50,481 bases of DNA from Bacteroidota bacterium (GTDB lineage: Bacteria > Bacteroidota > Bacteroidia > Bacteroidales > JAADGE01). The translations under genes and the position numbers were made by a program. The notes below the pieces were generated by a model. The model worked only from the letters and a program-made list of their open reading frames with translations. It was not told the origin of the DNA and did no database searches. The stretch lies in assembly GCA_024277895.1 (NCBI GenBank), contig JAJRUH010000061.1, forward strand, positions 1-50,481, in the 5' to 3' direction. Positions 16,975 through 26,139 of the stretch are shown here, piece after piece (the stretch's first letter is position 1; each line of letters opens with the position of its first letter).

Positions 16975-18688
16975 ACCATTTTTTCACATCATCCGCAGAA
17001 GGATTTTTTAAACCCAATTTTCCTTTTTTATTCAATCCGCATAAATCATTAAAAAGTTTTCCGGGCTTTGCTTCTTTTAAACTTTCGACTGTTTTAAAGC
17101 CGAGTTTTTGAATAAGAGAAACCCATTCTTCAGGAATTCCTTTTTCAAAATATTTTTCGGGCTTGTCAATTTGTTCTTTCTTTTCCGGACGCATTTGCGG
17201 AAAGAATAATACATCTTGAATTGAATCTGAATTTGTCATAATCATTGCCAAACGGTCAATTCCGATACCGAGACCCGATGTAGGGGGCATTCCGTAATCA
17301 ATTGCTTTGAGAAAGTCTTCGTCGAGCATCATTGCTTCGTCATCGCCTCTTTTCGCAAGTAAAAGTTGTTCTTCAAAACGTTCTCTTTGGTCAATAGGGT
17401 CGTTAAGTTCCGAATAAGCATTACAAATTTCTTTTCCGTTGCATATTGCTTCAAATCGTTCTACAAGTCCTTCTTTGCTTCTGTGTTTTTTTGCAAGCGG
17501 CGACATTTCTACCGGATAATCTGTTATAAAAGTGGGTTGAATTAATTTGCTTTCGCACTTTTCTCCGAAAATTTCATCAATTAATTTTCCTTTTCCCATT
17601 GATGCATCTGTTTCAATACCAAGTTTTTCGGCTGTTATTTTCAATTCATCTTCATCCATATTTGAAATATCGATGCCGGTAAAATGTTCTATTGCCTCAA
17701 ACATTGTGTAACGTTTCCAAGGACGTTTAAAATCGATTATATTTTCTCCAACCTGCACTTTTGTAGTTCCGTGAATGTCCGAAGCAATTTTTTCCACCAT
17801 TTCTTCAACGGTATCCATCATCCAGAAATAATCTTTGTAGGCAACATAAAGCTCCATTTGGGTAAATTCGGGATTATGAAATCTGTCCATTCCTTCGTTA
17901 CGAAAATCTTTTGCAAATTCATAAACACCGTCGAAACCGCCGACAATTAATTTTTTAAGGTATAATTCGTCTGCAATTCTGAGGTATAAGGTTTGGTCGA
18001 GTGCATTATGATAGGTTTTAAACGGGCGTGCAGCCGCACCGCCGTATATAGGTTGCAAAATCGGTGTTTCTACTTCCAAATATCCTTTTCCGTTAAGGTA
18101 TTCGCGCATAGAATTTGTCAACTTTGTTCTGTTTATAAATGCTTCTTTTACGTGAGGATTAACAATTAAATCCAAATAACGCATTCTGTATCGTTGTTCG
18201 GGGTCAGAAAAAGCATCGTATATTTTTCCGTCTTTTTCTTTAACTACGGGTAAAGGTCTGACTGATTTTGTAAGAATTGTGTATTCTTTGGCTTTTACGG
18301 TAATTTCTCCGGTTTGCGTAATAAATACATCGCCTTTTATGCCGATAATATCTCCTAAATCCAATAGTTTTTTAAAAACCGTGTTGTACAGAGTTTTATC
18401 TTCTCCGGGACAAATTTCATCTCGACTTACATAAACCTGAATTTTCCCTTTTGAATCCTGTAATTCGATAAAAGAAACTTTTCCCATAATACGACGGGTC
18501 ATAATTCTTCCGGCAATACTTATATTTTGGAAGTTTTTTTGTTCATCGTTATAATTTTCTTTAATATCAGAACTGTATGCAGAAACTTCATATTTGGCTG
18601 CAGGATAGGGATTTATTCCGAGTTTTTTTATTTCTTCAAGAGATTTTCTTCTTAATTGTTCTTGTTCGCTTAATTCAAAATTGCTCAT
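16967..18688 (-). CDS. lysS: Lysine--tRNA ligase, class II
   Basis: 573 aa. The N-terminal OB-fold anticodon-binding domain covers about 45-160. The class II catalytic core holds motif 2 ([20 protein letters not shown]) and motif 3 ([13 protein letters not shown]). The lysine-pocket block [20 protein letters not shown] is present. The last 70 residues ([20 protein letters not shown] onward) are an extension found in Bacteroidota LysS, which explains a length above the usual 500. It charges tRNA-Lys with lysine. It heads the run lysS - sulfotransferase - GT2 - ABC exporter - recN, with the first two genes overlapping by 8 nt. Confidence 0.96.
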   Translation of the reverse strand: MSNFELSEQEQLRRKSLEEIKKLGINPYPAAKYEVSAYSSDIKENYNDEQKNFQNISIAGRIMTRRIMGKVSFIELQDSKGKIQVYVSRDEICPGEDKTLYNTVFKKLLDLGDIIGIKGDVFITQTGEITVKAKEYTILTKSVRPLPVVKEKDGKIYDAFSDPEQRYRMRYLDLIVNPHVKEAFINRTKLTNSMREYLNGKGYLEVETPILQPIYGGAAARPFKTYHNALDQTLYLRIADELYLKKLIVGGFDGVYEFAKDFRNEGMDRFHNPEFTQMELYVAYKDYFWMMDTVEEMVEKIASDIHGTTKVQVGENIIDFKRPWKRYTMFEAIEHFTGIDISNMDEDELKITAEKLGIETDASMGKGKLIDEIFGEKCESKLIQPTFITDYPVEMSPLAKKHRSKEGLVERFEAICNGKEICNAYSELNDPIDQRERFEEQLLLAKRGDDEAMMLDEDFLKAIDYGMPPTSGLGIGIDRLAMIMTNSDSIQDVLFFPQMRPEKKEQIDKPEKYFEKGIPEEWVSLIQKLGFKTVESLKEAKPGKLFNDLCGLNKKGKLGLKNPSADDVKKWCE

Positions 18689-18812
18689 ATTTTTTGTTAT
18701 GGAAAATTAGTTTGCAAATATAAACAAGTAATCAGTATTTTAATAATTAAGTTTTGACTATTTATTATTGATTATTGATTATTGTCTATTGTTAATTTTT
18801 TGACAAAGAAAA

Positions 18813-20099
18813 TTAATATCCGGGTTTTCCGAGAATTTGAAACATATTGCGTTTGTATGCTTCTACACCCGGCTGATCAAACGGATTTACACCTAAAATA
18901 TAACCGCTTATTCCGCAAGCTTTTTCAAAAAAATAAATTAATTCGCCGATATAAAATTCGTTAATTTCCGGAATTATAATTTGAATATTTGGGACATTTC
19001 CTTCCAGATGAGCTTTTAATGTTCCCGATTCGGCACTTTTGTTTATTTCTTCTATGTGTTTTCCGGCTAAATAATTTAATTTATCAAGATTATCGTCATC
19101 TTCCGGAAGAATAATATTATTTTTAGATTTTTCGACGGAAATAACCGTTTCAAAAAGATTGCGTTTTCCGTCCTGTATGTATTGCCCCAATGAGTGTAAG
19201 TCAGTAGTAAAACTGACACTTGCCGGAAATATGCCTTTACCGTCTTTGCCTTCGCTTTCACCGTAGAGTTGTTTCCACCATTCGGAAAAAAAAGTTAATT
19301 TAGGATTATAGTTTACAAGAATTTCATTAGTAAAACCGTTGTTATACAAAATATTACGAACTGCCGCATAAGTTTCTGCATCATTTCCTTTTTTAGTTGA
19401 AAGTTTTGCAAAATTTTTTACTCCTTCAATTAATTTTTGAATATCAAATCCGGCAACGGCAACAGGAAATAAACCGACAGGCGTTAAAACCGAAAATCTT
19501 CCGCCTACATCGTCGGGAATAATATATGTTTTATATCCCTCTTTATCAGCAAGTTGTTTAAGAGCTCCTTTTTGCTTATCGGTAATTGCAATAATTCGTT
19601 TTGATGCCTCATTTTTCCCGTATTTATTTTCCAATTCGTTTTTTAATATTCTGAAAGCAACGGCAGGTTCTGTCGTAGTCCCTGATTTTGAAATAATAGT
19701 CATTGCCCAAGATTTATCTTTAAGCAAATCAACAAGTTCGTACAAATAATCTTCACTTAAATTATTACCGGCAAATAACATTTTAATATTGTCCCTGTCT
19801 TTAAAATTTGAAAAATTATCCGAAAGAGCTTCAATAACCGCCTTTGCACCGAGATATGAACCGCCGATTCCTACGGTTACCATAAAGTCTGCTTTGCTTT
19901 GAAGTTCTTTTGCCGTATTTTCGATATCGGAAATTAATGCTTCGTCAACTTCAAAAGGTAAATTTATCCAACCGAGAAAATCATTTCCCGAGCCGTCTTT
20001 ATTTTGTAAAGAATTATTGGCATTTTGTGCTTTTTTTTGATATTTTATCAATTTATCTTTACTTATAAATTTTTCAGTATTTTTAATATTGAGTTTCAT
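18813..20099 (-). CDS. pgi: Glucose-6-phosphate isomerase
   Basis: 428 aa, the short bacterial form. It interconverts glucose 6-phosphate and fructose 6-phosphate in glycolysis and gluconeogenesis. The SIS-fold phosphate-binding loops are GIGGSYLGAKAVIEAL and ISKSGTTTEPAVAFR. The signatures GGRFSVLTPVGLFPVA and, near the end, FDQPGVEAYKRNMF are also present. The start ATG gives MKLNIKNTEKF. It sits between an exonuclease gene (45 nt upstream) and lysS. Short ATTATTG-type tandem repeats lie downstream at about 18762-18800; no strong terminator was seen. Confidence 0.95.
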   Translation of the reverse strand: MKLNIKNTEKFISKDKLIKYQKKAQNANNSLQNKDGSGNDFLGWINLPFEVDEALISDIENTAKELQSKADFMVTVGIGGSYLGAKAVIEALSDNFSNFKDRDNIKMLFAGNNLSEDYLYELVDLLKDKSWAMTIISKSGTTTEPAVAFRILKNELENKYGKNEASKRIIAITDKQKGALKQLADKEGYKTYIIPDDVGGRFSVLTPVGLFPVAVAGFDIQKLIEGVKNFAKLSTKKGNDAETYAAVRNILYNNGFTNEILVNYNPKLTFFSEWWKQLYGESEGKDGKGIFPASVSFTTDLHSLGQYIQDGKRNLFETVISVEKSKNNIILPEDDDNLDKLNYLAGKHIEEINKSAESGTLKAHLEGNVPNIQIIIPEINEFYIGELIYFFEKACGISGYILGVNPFDQPGVEAYKRNMFQILGKPGY

Positions 20100-20144
20100 A
20101 TTTTTCTTATTAAAAAATTAGTAAACTTTCAAATTATGAATTTA

Positions 20145-20759
20145 TTATTTTTCGCCGTTATATTTGATTTTATAGTTCCCGTTTAAAGACAGCAGTTTTT
20201 TATAAATCAGGTAAGAAACCCAAGCATCTGTTGCGGCATATCTCAACTGCGATTCGGTATAAATATCATTTGACCAATCAGACAGTCGGGCACCTTTAGA
20301 TATTCTGAAATTGAGCAAATTTGCGGTTAAATTTTTTAATCCGTTGTCTTCAATACCGTATTCATCGGAAAAAGTTTGCAGCTCAACAAATCCTGCAGGA
20401 GTAAAATATTTTATTTTCTTTAATGCTTTTAAATCATCTCTAATTGCGACTCCTGTTTTTATAATATCCTCATCAGCAAGAATTTGCAAAATTTGTTCGG
20501 GAAGACCCAATTTTTTTAATTTAAATAAAAAAGCTTTGTCGGAAGTTGCCAATTGAAGTAAGGAAACATTATATGAAATTCCTTTTTTAAAAGCCGGGCG
20601 TGTTTCCGTATCGAAACCCAAAACTTCGGCATTCCGCAGAAACGGTAATATTCTTTTTAGTTCTTCATTATTTTGAATGAAATAAATTTCACCTTCAAAA
20701 CTCCTGACGGGAAGTGCATTTATAATATCTTTAGGTATTTTTTCAAAAAATGTATTCAT
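20145..20759 (-). CDS. 3'-5' exonuclease domain protein (RNase D/WRN-like, DEDDy)
   Basis: 204 aa, a single DnaQ-like nuclease domain. Exo I is LGFDTETRPAFKKG, Exo II contains KTGVAIRDDLKAL, and Exo III is LRYAATDAWVSYLIY, with tyrosine four residues before the aspartate, so it is the DEDDy subtype. There is no HRDC domain, so it is shorter than RNase D. It resembles the Bacteroidota stand-alone 3'-5' exonucleases that trim DNA or RNA ends; the substrate is unknown. Its ATG overlaps the stop of the ankyrin gene upstream (ATGA), so translation is coupled to a secreted protein gene, an odd pairing. Confidence 0.85.
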   Translation of the reverse strand: MNTFFEKIPKDIINALPVRSFEGEIYFIQNNEELKRILPFLRNAEVLGFDTETRPAFKKGISYNVSLLQLATSDKAFLFKLKKLGLPEQILQILADEDIIKTGVAIRDDLKALKKIKYFTPAGFVELQTFSDEYGIEDNGLKNLTANLLNFRISKGARLSDWSNDIYTESQLRYAATDAWVSYLIYKKLLSLNGNYKIKYNGEK

Positions 20760-21739
20760 TTAATTTCTTTATTCAGAGTTCCGCCCGTAATACCGATTTT
20801 TGAGACATTATGCGGTTTTAAATAATTATACTTAAAAAATTCATCGGGAAGTTCTTTTTCGGCGAAATTATAATATTTTCTGAATATTCTTCGAGGTATT
20901 TTAAGATTTTCTTCTTTGTTGTCGAGAAGAGGCAAAATATCATTTAAATTCAAGAATTTTGCAATATTATAAGTTGAAATATTATCGCTTATTTTATGGC
21001 AGAGTTTTTTATTTCGAGATATTAAAAATTTTGCTGTTCCAATCCGGTTATATAATAAGGCAATATCAAGCGCATTAAGATTATGAATATTAACGGCAAA
21101 AATGTCGCTTCCTTTTTCTGTTAAGAATTTTACCGCTTCGGTATTTCCTTTTCGAGCAGCAATCATTAAAGCAGTGTATCCGTAAATATCTTTTGTATTA
21201 AAGTCAGCATAAAAATCCCAAAGAACTTGCATTATATCCGTATCATTATACCAAGCAGCAATCATAAGAGCATCAAAACCGAAAAAATTTTTATGATATG
21301 TGTTTGCTCCGAAATCACATAAATATGCGGCAACCAAGGGATACCCGAGAGTAGCCGCAACTATTAAAGGAGAATTGTTATATTCATCAGTAATCTCTGT
21401 ATCGGCATTATTATTAAGTAATACTTCAACAATTTCCGGATTATTGTTTTTTACTGCCGTAAGCAATGCAGTCATTTGATTATCAGGTACTTTATTTACG
21501 TCGGCACCGTATTTAATAAGCAATTTCGTTAAATACAAATTATTGTTATCCGCAGCATACATTAAAGGAGTTACATTTTTATCATCGGCGGAATTTACGT
21601 CAATACCGCCTTTTAAAAGATAATAAACTTTCTTTTCATTGTTATTATAACAAGCATTTAAAAGTTCAAAATAATTTTGAGATTGCAAAAATTGACCGGT
21701 GAACAAATAAAATACTACTAACAGAAAACTTTTTTGCAT
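20756..21739 (-). CDS. Secreted ankyrin-repeat protein
   Basis: 327 aa. A signal peptide (1-20, ending QSQ) predicts export to the periplasm or beyond. About six or seven ankyrin repeats cover residues 22-250, with typical TPLMYAADNNN, TALLTAVKNNNPEIVEVLL, SPLIVAATLGY and TALMIAARKGN units. A basic, tyrosine-rich tail follows. Ankyrin repeats bind proteins, so a scaffold or inhibitor role is likely, but the partner is unknown. The stop overlaps the ATG of the exonuclease gene. A strong hairpin terminator separates it from the gene upstream, so it probably has its own promoter between 21740 and 21760 or shares read-through. Confidence 0.85.
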   Translation of the reverse strand: MQKSFLLVVFYLFTGQFLQSQNYFELLNACYNNNEKKVYYLLKGGIDVNSADDKNVTPLMYAADNNNLYLTKLLIKYGADVNKVPDNQMTALLTAVKNNNPEIVEVLLNNNADTEITDEYNNSPLIVAATLGYPLVAAYLCDFGANTYHKNFFGFDALMIAAWYNDTDIMQVLWDFYADFNTKDIYGYTALMIAARKGNTEAVKFLTEKGSDIFAVNIHNLNALDIALLYNRIGTAKFLISRNKKLCHKISDNISTYNIAKFLNLNDILPLLDNKEENLKIPRRIFRKYYNFAEKELPDEFFKYNYLKPHNVSKIGITGGTLNKEIK

Positions 21740-21760
21740 TTGTTTTTAATCATTTTATTT

Positions 21761-21786
21761 CAAAATAAAACCCCTTTTTAGGGGGT
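21761..21786 (-). terminator. Rho-independent terminator after the 287-aa gene
   Basis: On the minus strand ACCCC, a six-base AU-rich loop and GGGGT form a tight stem followed by TTTTATTTT. It ends transcription of the unknown secreted protein gene (22656-21793). The stem also has a T-run on the plus strand. Confidence 0.8.
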
Positions 21787-21792
21787 CTTTTT

Positions 21793-22656
21793 TTAAATCT
21801 TATTTAAAGCAATAAAATCTGATTTTAAAAATTTATTGGGTTTCTTTTTACCTTTTATTCTGTGAAAATCAAAATAATAAATATCGGCATTTGCCGCACT
21901 TAAAATCATTTTCGTTACTACATTGCCTTTTATGTTGCGAGAAGGTGCGACCAGATGCAAAACTAATACATCTTGATTTTTATTATCAACAGCTTGTTTA
22001 ATATCGTCTTTGGTTACAAATTTTACGTCTCCGTCATAATATTGTTTAATTTTCGCAAGAGTATTAACATATTGACTCATTTCGTTTTTCAGCAACCACA
22101 ATGTTTTGTTTTTTGTACTTTTTCTGCTGTTTTTATAGTGATTAAGCAATACTCTGTCTTCAACATGCGGATTATTCTTGAGCCATTGAACATGATTTTG
22201 CATAAACAGTAATGCTAATCCGAGTTTGTAATAATAATTATCGTAATCCACATCGCTGTATGCAAGCGGAACGGTAATAATATCAGGCATTGTATTTATA
22301 GTTCCTCCGGGTTTCCCGAGGACTAAACTTAAAGAAGTAAAAACACCAAGATCTTCTTGTCCTTCAAAATGTGATTCGGTTTGCACCACCATCGATGCCG
22401 TAGAAACATTCTTTTTTTTCTTAAATTCGTCTTTATTTATAAAATCAAAATCTGTTATTTTCCAATGTTTATTTGCAGCATCTTCAATTGCCGTATTGTA
22501 CATTCCGAAAATATTATTATCATAAACGAAATAAGTACGTGAATTCAAAAATCTTGTTACCTGTTTTGCCGTAGGTAACATTTGCTGAGCATGAGAATCT
22601 ACAGAGAATATTGTAACAAATAATAATACTAAAAATAATGCTTGTTTTTTCATCAT
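21793..22656 (-). CDS. Secreted protein of unknown function
   Basis: 287 aa with a signal peptide (about 1-24, cleaved after SHAQ). The mature part is mixed alpha/beta and rich in lysine and aspartate, with no motif I recognise. The segment AKQVTRFLNSRTYFVYDNNI and the ending NADIYYFDFHRIKGKKKPNKF look like a conserved Bacteroidales periplasmic or surface protein. It is transcribed before the ankyrin gene but separated from it by a terminator, and follows another unknown secreted protein. No function is proposed. Confidence 0.75.
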   Translation of the reverse strand: MMKKQALFLVLLFVTIFSVDSHAQQMLPTAKQVTRFLNSRTYFVYDNNIFGMYNTAIEDAANKHWKITDFDFINKDEFKKKKNVSTASMVVQTESHFEGQEDLGVFTSLSLVLGKPGGTINTMPDIITVPLAYSDVDYDNYYYKLGLALLFMQNHVQWLKNNPHVEDRVLLNHYKNSRKSTKNKTLWLLKNEMSQYVNTLAKIKQYYDGDVKFVTKDDIKQAVDNKNQDVLVLHLVAPSRNIKGNVVTKMILSAANADIYYFDFHRIKGKKKPNKFLKSDFIALNKI

Positions 22657-22802
22657 ATTAATTTTAAAGTATTGTTGAAAAATTTAGTTTTATTTTTAAA
22701 ACGAAATATCTTTTTTATTGGTATCTGAGTGTAAAAGTTATTATTAATTTTTCGGAAAATATACAGGGTGCTTTTGATTATATTTTCTGATGTACACAAA
22801 TT

Positions 22803-23408
22803 TTAATTTGTTTTTTTTCGTTTGCTTAATTTTGAAAACTCTTCATACAATTCAGGATCTTTTGAAATAACGGCTTCAACAGATTTTACATTAAAATCAT
22901 AAATTTTCCCGGTTTCAAAATCTAACAGATATTGCATCAAAACGGTTTTTTCAGAATATGAGTCATTATAATAATAATACGAATTATTATAACGATACGG
23001 ATCATATTCCTGAATTGTTTTGTTTGCCGTAAAATGACTTATACTGCCGAAAACAGGAATGCGATTAAATTCATCATTCAAATTAATGAATAAAACTCCT
23101 CTGTTACTAAACCCCCATATTCTGCTTGTATTAATTTTTTTTTGTATTCCCAAATTATCGTAAATTGTAATGTATTTATTTTGAAATAATTTATTGTAAA
23201 AATCAAACGCATTATAATCAATTGTTGTAAGAATTTGAGATTTCGGAACGGGATTATTATCTTTTACCTGTTGAAAATTAAGAAATATACCGTCTTTAAA
23301 TTTAAAAGCAGGTGTATATTTTACTTTATCCTTACGGATATTACCGGTTTGCGAAAAAGTAAGAATTACTGAGAATAAAACTATTGTACTTAATATTAAA
23401 CGCTTCAT
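22803..23408 (-). CDS. Secreted protein of unknown function
   Basis: 201 aa with a signal peptide (1-19, ending TFSQ). The mature protein contains an aromatic stretch (YRYNNSYYYYNDSYSEKT) and a lysine-rich C-terminus (KLSKRKKTN). It resembles small Bacteroidota periplasmic proteins that mention metabolic state only through their neighbours; no catalytic motif is visible. It lies 52 nt downstream of the PgpH-like phosphodiesterase on the same strand and could be co-transcribed with it. No function is proposed. Confidence 0.7.
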   Translation of the reverse strand: MKRLILSTIVLFSVILTFSQTGNIRKDKVKYTPAFKFKDGIFLNFQQVKDNNPVPKSQILTTIDYNAFDFYNKLFQNKYITIYDNLGIQKKINTSRIWGFSNRGVLFINLNDEFNRIPVFGSISHFTANKTIQEYDPYRYNNSYYYYNDSYSEKTVLMQYLLDFETGKIYDFNVKSVEAVISKDPELYEEFSKLSKRKKTN

Positions 23409-23460
23409 ATCTGTAATATTAACGAAATTTTATGATGTTTTGTTATTCTTTAAGGCATTT

Positions 23461-25536
23461 TTATTCTTCATCTTTCGGATATTCAACTCGTGTATGATAA
23501 ATATTTTTCAACTTTGTTTTCAAAACTTTCTTAATTTTATCAATTTCGGCAAAAGTAATATCGGCATTTATTAACAAATTTTGCGTAATTTTCGACTGTA
23601 CAATTTGTTCAACAAGTGCATCAATGTTTTCTTCTGAATATTCTTTCAAAGTTCTGGAAGCAGCTTCAACGGAATCGACTATCATTACTATTGCTGTCTC
23701 CTTTGAATAAGGCAGTTTACCATGATATTTAAATAAATCTTCATTAATTTCTTCTCCGGGATGCAGTTCCTTATATTTATGTAAAAACCACATTATTTTT
23801 CCGCTTCCGTGATGCGTAGGAATAAAATCTGCAACTTCTTTAGGTAAGCCGTATTTTGCAGCAATTTTAATTCCGTCATCAACATGTTTTTTTATTATTT
23901 GTACACTTTTTACAGGATCAATTTTATCATGCGGATTTTCACCATGTTGATTCTCAACAAAAAAAGAGGGATTATTCATTTTACCGACATCGTGATACAA
24001 TGCACCGGTACGAACTAAAAGAGCATTTGCACCGATTTCGCGAGCCGCTTCTTCCGAAATATTTGCGACTTGTACGGTATGTTGAAATGAGCCGGGAGCT
24101 TTTTCTGAAAGTAATTTTAATAAAGGTCTGTTTGTATCGGAGAGTTCAATTAAAGTAACATCCGAAAGAAACCCGAATAATTTTTCAAAAAGATAAATTA
24201 AAGGATATGCCATTAATACCAATATACTGCTTACGGCAAACCAAATTAGATAAGACGTTTCAATACGCGAAATATCACCTTCGCGAACAATTGTAAAAGC
24301 AGAGTATAAAATCAAATATGTAATAAAAATTATTAATGCCGTCCAAAGAATTTGACTTCTTCTATATAACCGACTAACACCGGAAATAGCGACAAATCCG
24401 GCAATGAACTGAATAAAAATATATTCAAAACCGTTAGCAGCGATATAACCGATAATCATAATTGTTACCGTATGATGTAAAAATGCTGTTCGCGGTTTAT
24501 AAAAAGTTGCAGTTATTAAAGGTAAAACAGTTACCGGAACTAAATAAATATTAGTACTGTCAGTCTTTGCCGCTATAGCGGAACTTATAATAAATAATAA
24601 AGTTAAACTTATAAAATATAATAGTTTGCGATTACTGTAAAAAATCGGCTTATTATAAAAGAACAAATGCAAAAATAAAATAGCAAGTATAGCACCTGTT
24701 AATACAAATTGCCCTAAAAATACAATAAATTTATCCGTATAAGAATTTTGTTCCGACAAATATTCTTTTTTCAAAGACATTAAAATCTGATATTTTTCAT
24801 CATTAATCAGTTGTCCTTCGTATATTATTCTTTGCCCGGCTTGTATCATACCTCTTACGGGAGATAAATCATTAAGTAATCGTTCTTTGGATTTTTCGGT
24901 TAATTCAGAATTAAAAATAACATTGTATTTAATATACTTCGAGAAATTAATTTCGGAAACACTAACCGGACTTTTTTCCGTATAATTTTTAAAATAATTA
25001 TAGAGAATATTATAGGATTGCTTTGAAGAATAGAAATCAGAATATTTTGCTGATTCCGCCACATTATTTCTTAACACATAAATTTCATTATTATCAGAAT
25101 TAACAGTATAATTTTCGGGTAACGGTTGTATAATTCCTTTTTTATAAATTGATTTTATTTTTCGTTTAAATCCTGTTATAAATGAATCGGTAAAAGCAGT
25201 AAATTCCTTATGATTTTTTTCCGGTACAGTAAGCCCTGAAAATAAAACTTTTATATCGCTGTCAACTTCATTTTCAATTGCTTGAGAAGTCGTCAGATTA
25301 AAAATATAATATGGCTTGGCAAGTTTTAAAACACTGTCTTTTTCTGCTTTAATTGTTTCGTCACTTTTATATACAGGAAAATCAAATTCAGCAATCAAAC
25401 TTTTGTGTTTCCAAGGCTCTCCTTTTTGAAATTCGTATTTAAATTTATTACTGTGAGGTAAAATAAAAACTGTAATTAAAGCCGCAACTGTAAAAATCAG
25501 TATTTTATAAAAAAAATTAAGCCTTTTTTTTTGCAT
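23461..25536 (-). CDS. 7TM-HD phosphodiesterase, PgpH-like (putative c-di-AMP hydrolase)
   Basis: About 691 aa from the chosen ATG. A first membrane helix (LNFFYKILIFTVAALITVF) is followed by an outward-facing 7TMR-HDED domain (about 40-265), seven membrane spans (about 275-460) and a cytoplasmic HD domain. The HD residues are visible in GSFQHTVQVANISEEAA, ALYHDVGKM, KKHVDDGIKIA and FIPTHHGSGK. PgpH-family enzymes hydrolyse cyclic di-AMP; the ligand of the outer domain is unknown. The track starts at TTG 25560, but the promoter TACATTTG (25566-25573) puts the RNA start there, so ATG 25536 (or 25554) is the real start. It is divergent from the PUR-alpha-like gene. Confidence 0.88.
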   Translation of the reverse strand: MQKKRLNFFYKILIFTVAALITVFILPHSNKFKYEFQKGEPWKHKSLIAEFDFPVYKSDETIKAEKDSVLKLAKPYYIFNLTTSQAIENEVDSDIKVLFSGLTVPEKNHKEFTAFTDSFITGFKRKIKSIYKKGIIQPLPENYTVNSDNNEIYVLRNNVAESAKYSDFYSSKQSYNILYNYFKNYTEKSPVSVSEINFSKYIKYNVIFNSELTEKSKERLLNDLSPVRGMIQAGQRIIYEGQLINDEKYQILMSLKKEYLSEQNSYTDKFIVFLGQFVLTGAILAILFLHLFFYNKPIFYSNRKLLYFISLTLLFIISSAIAAKTDSTNIYLVPVTVLPLITATFYKPRTAFLHHTVTIMIIGYIAANGFEYIFIQFIAGFVAISGVSRLYRRSQILWTALIIFITYLILYSAFTIVREGDISRIETSYLIWFAVSSILVLMAYPLIYLFEKLFGFLSDVTLIELSDTNRPLLKLLSEKAPGSFQHTVQVANISEEAAREIGANALLVRTGALYHDVGKMNNPSFFVENQHGENPHDKIDPVKSVQIIKKHVDDGIKIAAKYGLPKEVADFIPTHHGSGKIMWFLHKYKELHPGEEINEDLFKYHGKLPYSKETAIVMIVDSVEAASRTLKEYSEENIDALVEQIVQSKITQNLLINADITFAEIDKIKKVLKTKLKNIYHTRVEYPKDEE

Positions 25537-25565
25537 ATGAATCAAATATAACATTTTCAATTAAG

Positions 25566-25597
25566 CAAATGTATAATTAAGCATTGAAAATGAGAAA
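25566..25597 (-). promoter_or_regulatory. Promoter of the PgpH-like gene
   Basis: On the minus strand TTTC (25594-25597), 20 nt, then TACATTTG (25566-25573), a fit to the Bacteroidota consensus. The predicted RNA start near 25561 excludes the TTG at 25560 as start codon. Confidence 0.55.
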
Positions 25598-25633
25598 TAA
25601 AATTTAGAAAACTCAAAAAAAGAGATGCAAAAA

Positions 25634-25663
25634 TTTGATTTATAACTTTTTTATATAATTTTG
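25634..25663 (+). promoter_or_regulatory. Promoter of the PUR-alpha-like gene
   Basis: TTTG (25634-25637), 18 nt, then TAATTTTG (25656-25663). The ATG follows 43 nt after the -7 box. Confidence 0.65.
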
Positions 25664-25706
25664 CATAAGGAAGAATTATTGTTATTAACAAAAATAAAAA
25701 ATCAAG

Positions 25707-26078
25707 ATGGAAGAATCAATGACTGACGGAGCCAAGAAATTTAGGGAGAATGTTTTTACCAGTTCAGTGAGAGCAGGAAAAAGGACATATTATTTTGACG
25801 TGAAAGAAACAAAAGGCGGTGAAAAATACATTACCGTTACAGAAAGAAAACGACGTTACAATGAAGACGGAAGTTACAAAGTTGAAAAACACAAAATTTT
25901 CCTTTACAAAGAAGATTTTGATAAATTTGCAGATGCTTTAGATGATGTTATTGAATTTGTTGAATCCGGAAAATTACCGAAAAAAACAGAATATTCTGAT
26001 GATACGGAAAAAAAAGAAACAATTGAAGATTATACCGATGTTAAATTCGAAGATTTAGATACAGAGAAATCGGAGTAA
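25707..26078 (+). CDS. PUR-alpha-like nucleic-acid-binding protein (DUF3276)
   Basis: 123 aa. The PUR domain covers about 10-85: VFTSSVRAGKRTYYFDVKET, GEKYITVTERKRR and KIFLYKEDFDKFADALDDVI, followed by an acidic tail of about 40 residues. DUF3276 proteins are nearly universal in Bacteroidota and related to Borrelia BpuR, which binds single-stranded nucleic acid and acts as a post-transcriptional regulator. The same role is likely here. It is monocistronic, with a clear promoter upstream and a hairpin terminator downstream, and convergent with the butyrate kinase fusion gene. Confidence 0.9.
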   Translation: MEESMTDGAKKFRENVFTSSVRAGKRTYYFDVKETKGGEKYITVTERKRRYNEDGSYKVEKHKIFLYKEDFDKFADALDDVIEFVESGKLPKKTEYSDDTEKKETIEDYTDVKFEDLDTEKSE

Positions 26079-26103
26079 TATAACTTATTTTAATATTTTT
26101 TTT

Positions 26104-26134
26104 AAGAGCGGATTATATAAAATCCGCTCTTTAA
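26104..26134. terminator. Hairpin between convergent genes
   Basis: AAGAGCGGATT and AATCCGCTCTT form a perfect 11-bp stem with a six-base loop, between the PUR-alpha gene and the butyrate kinase fusion. The following U-rich stretch on the plus strand is modest. Confidence 0.7.
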
Positions 26135-26139
26135 ATTTC

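Noticed and set aside
18762-18800. Tandem ATTATTG repeats after pgi
   Set aside because: A short low-complexity stretch without regular spacing or spacers; not a CRISPR or a meaningful repeat array.
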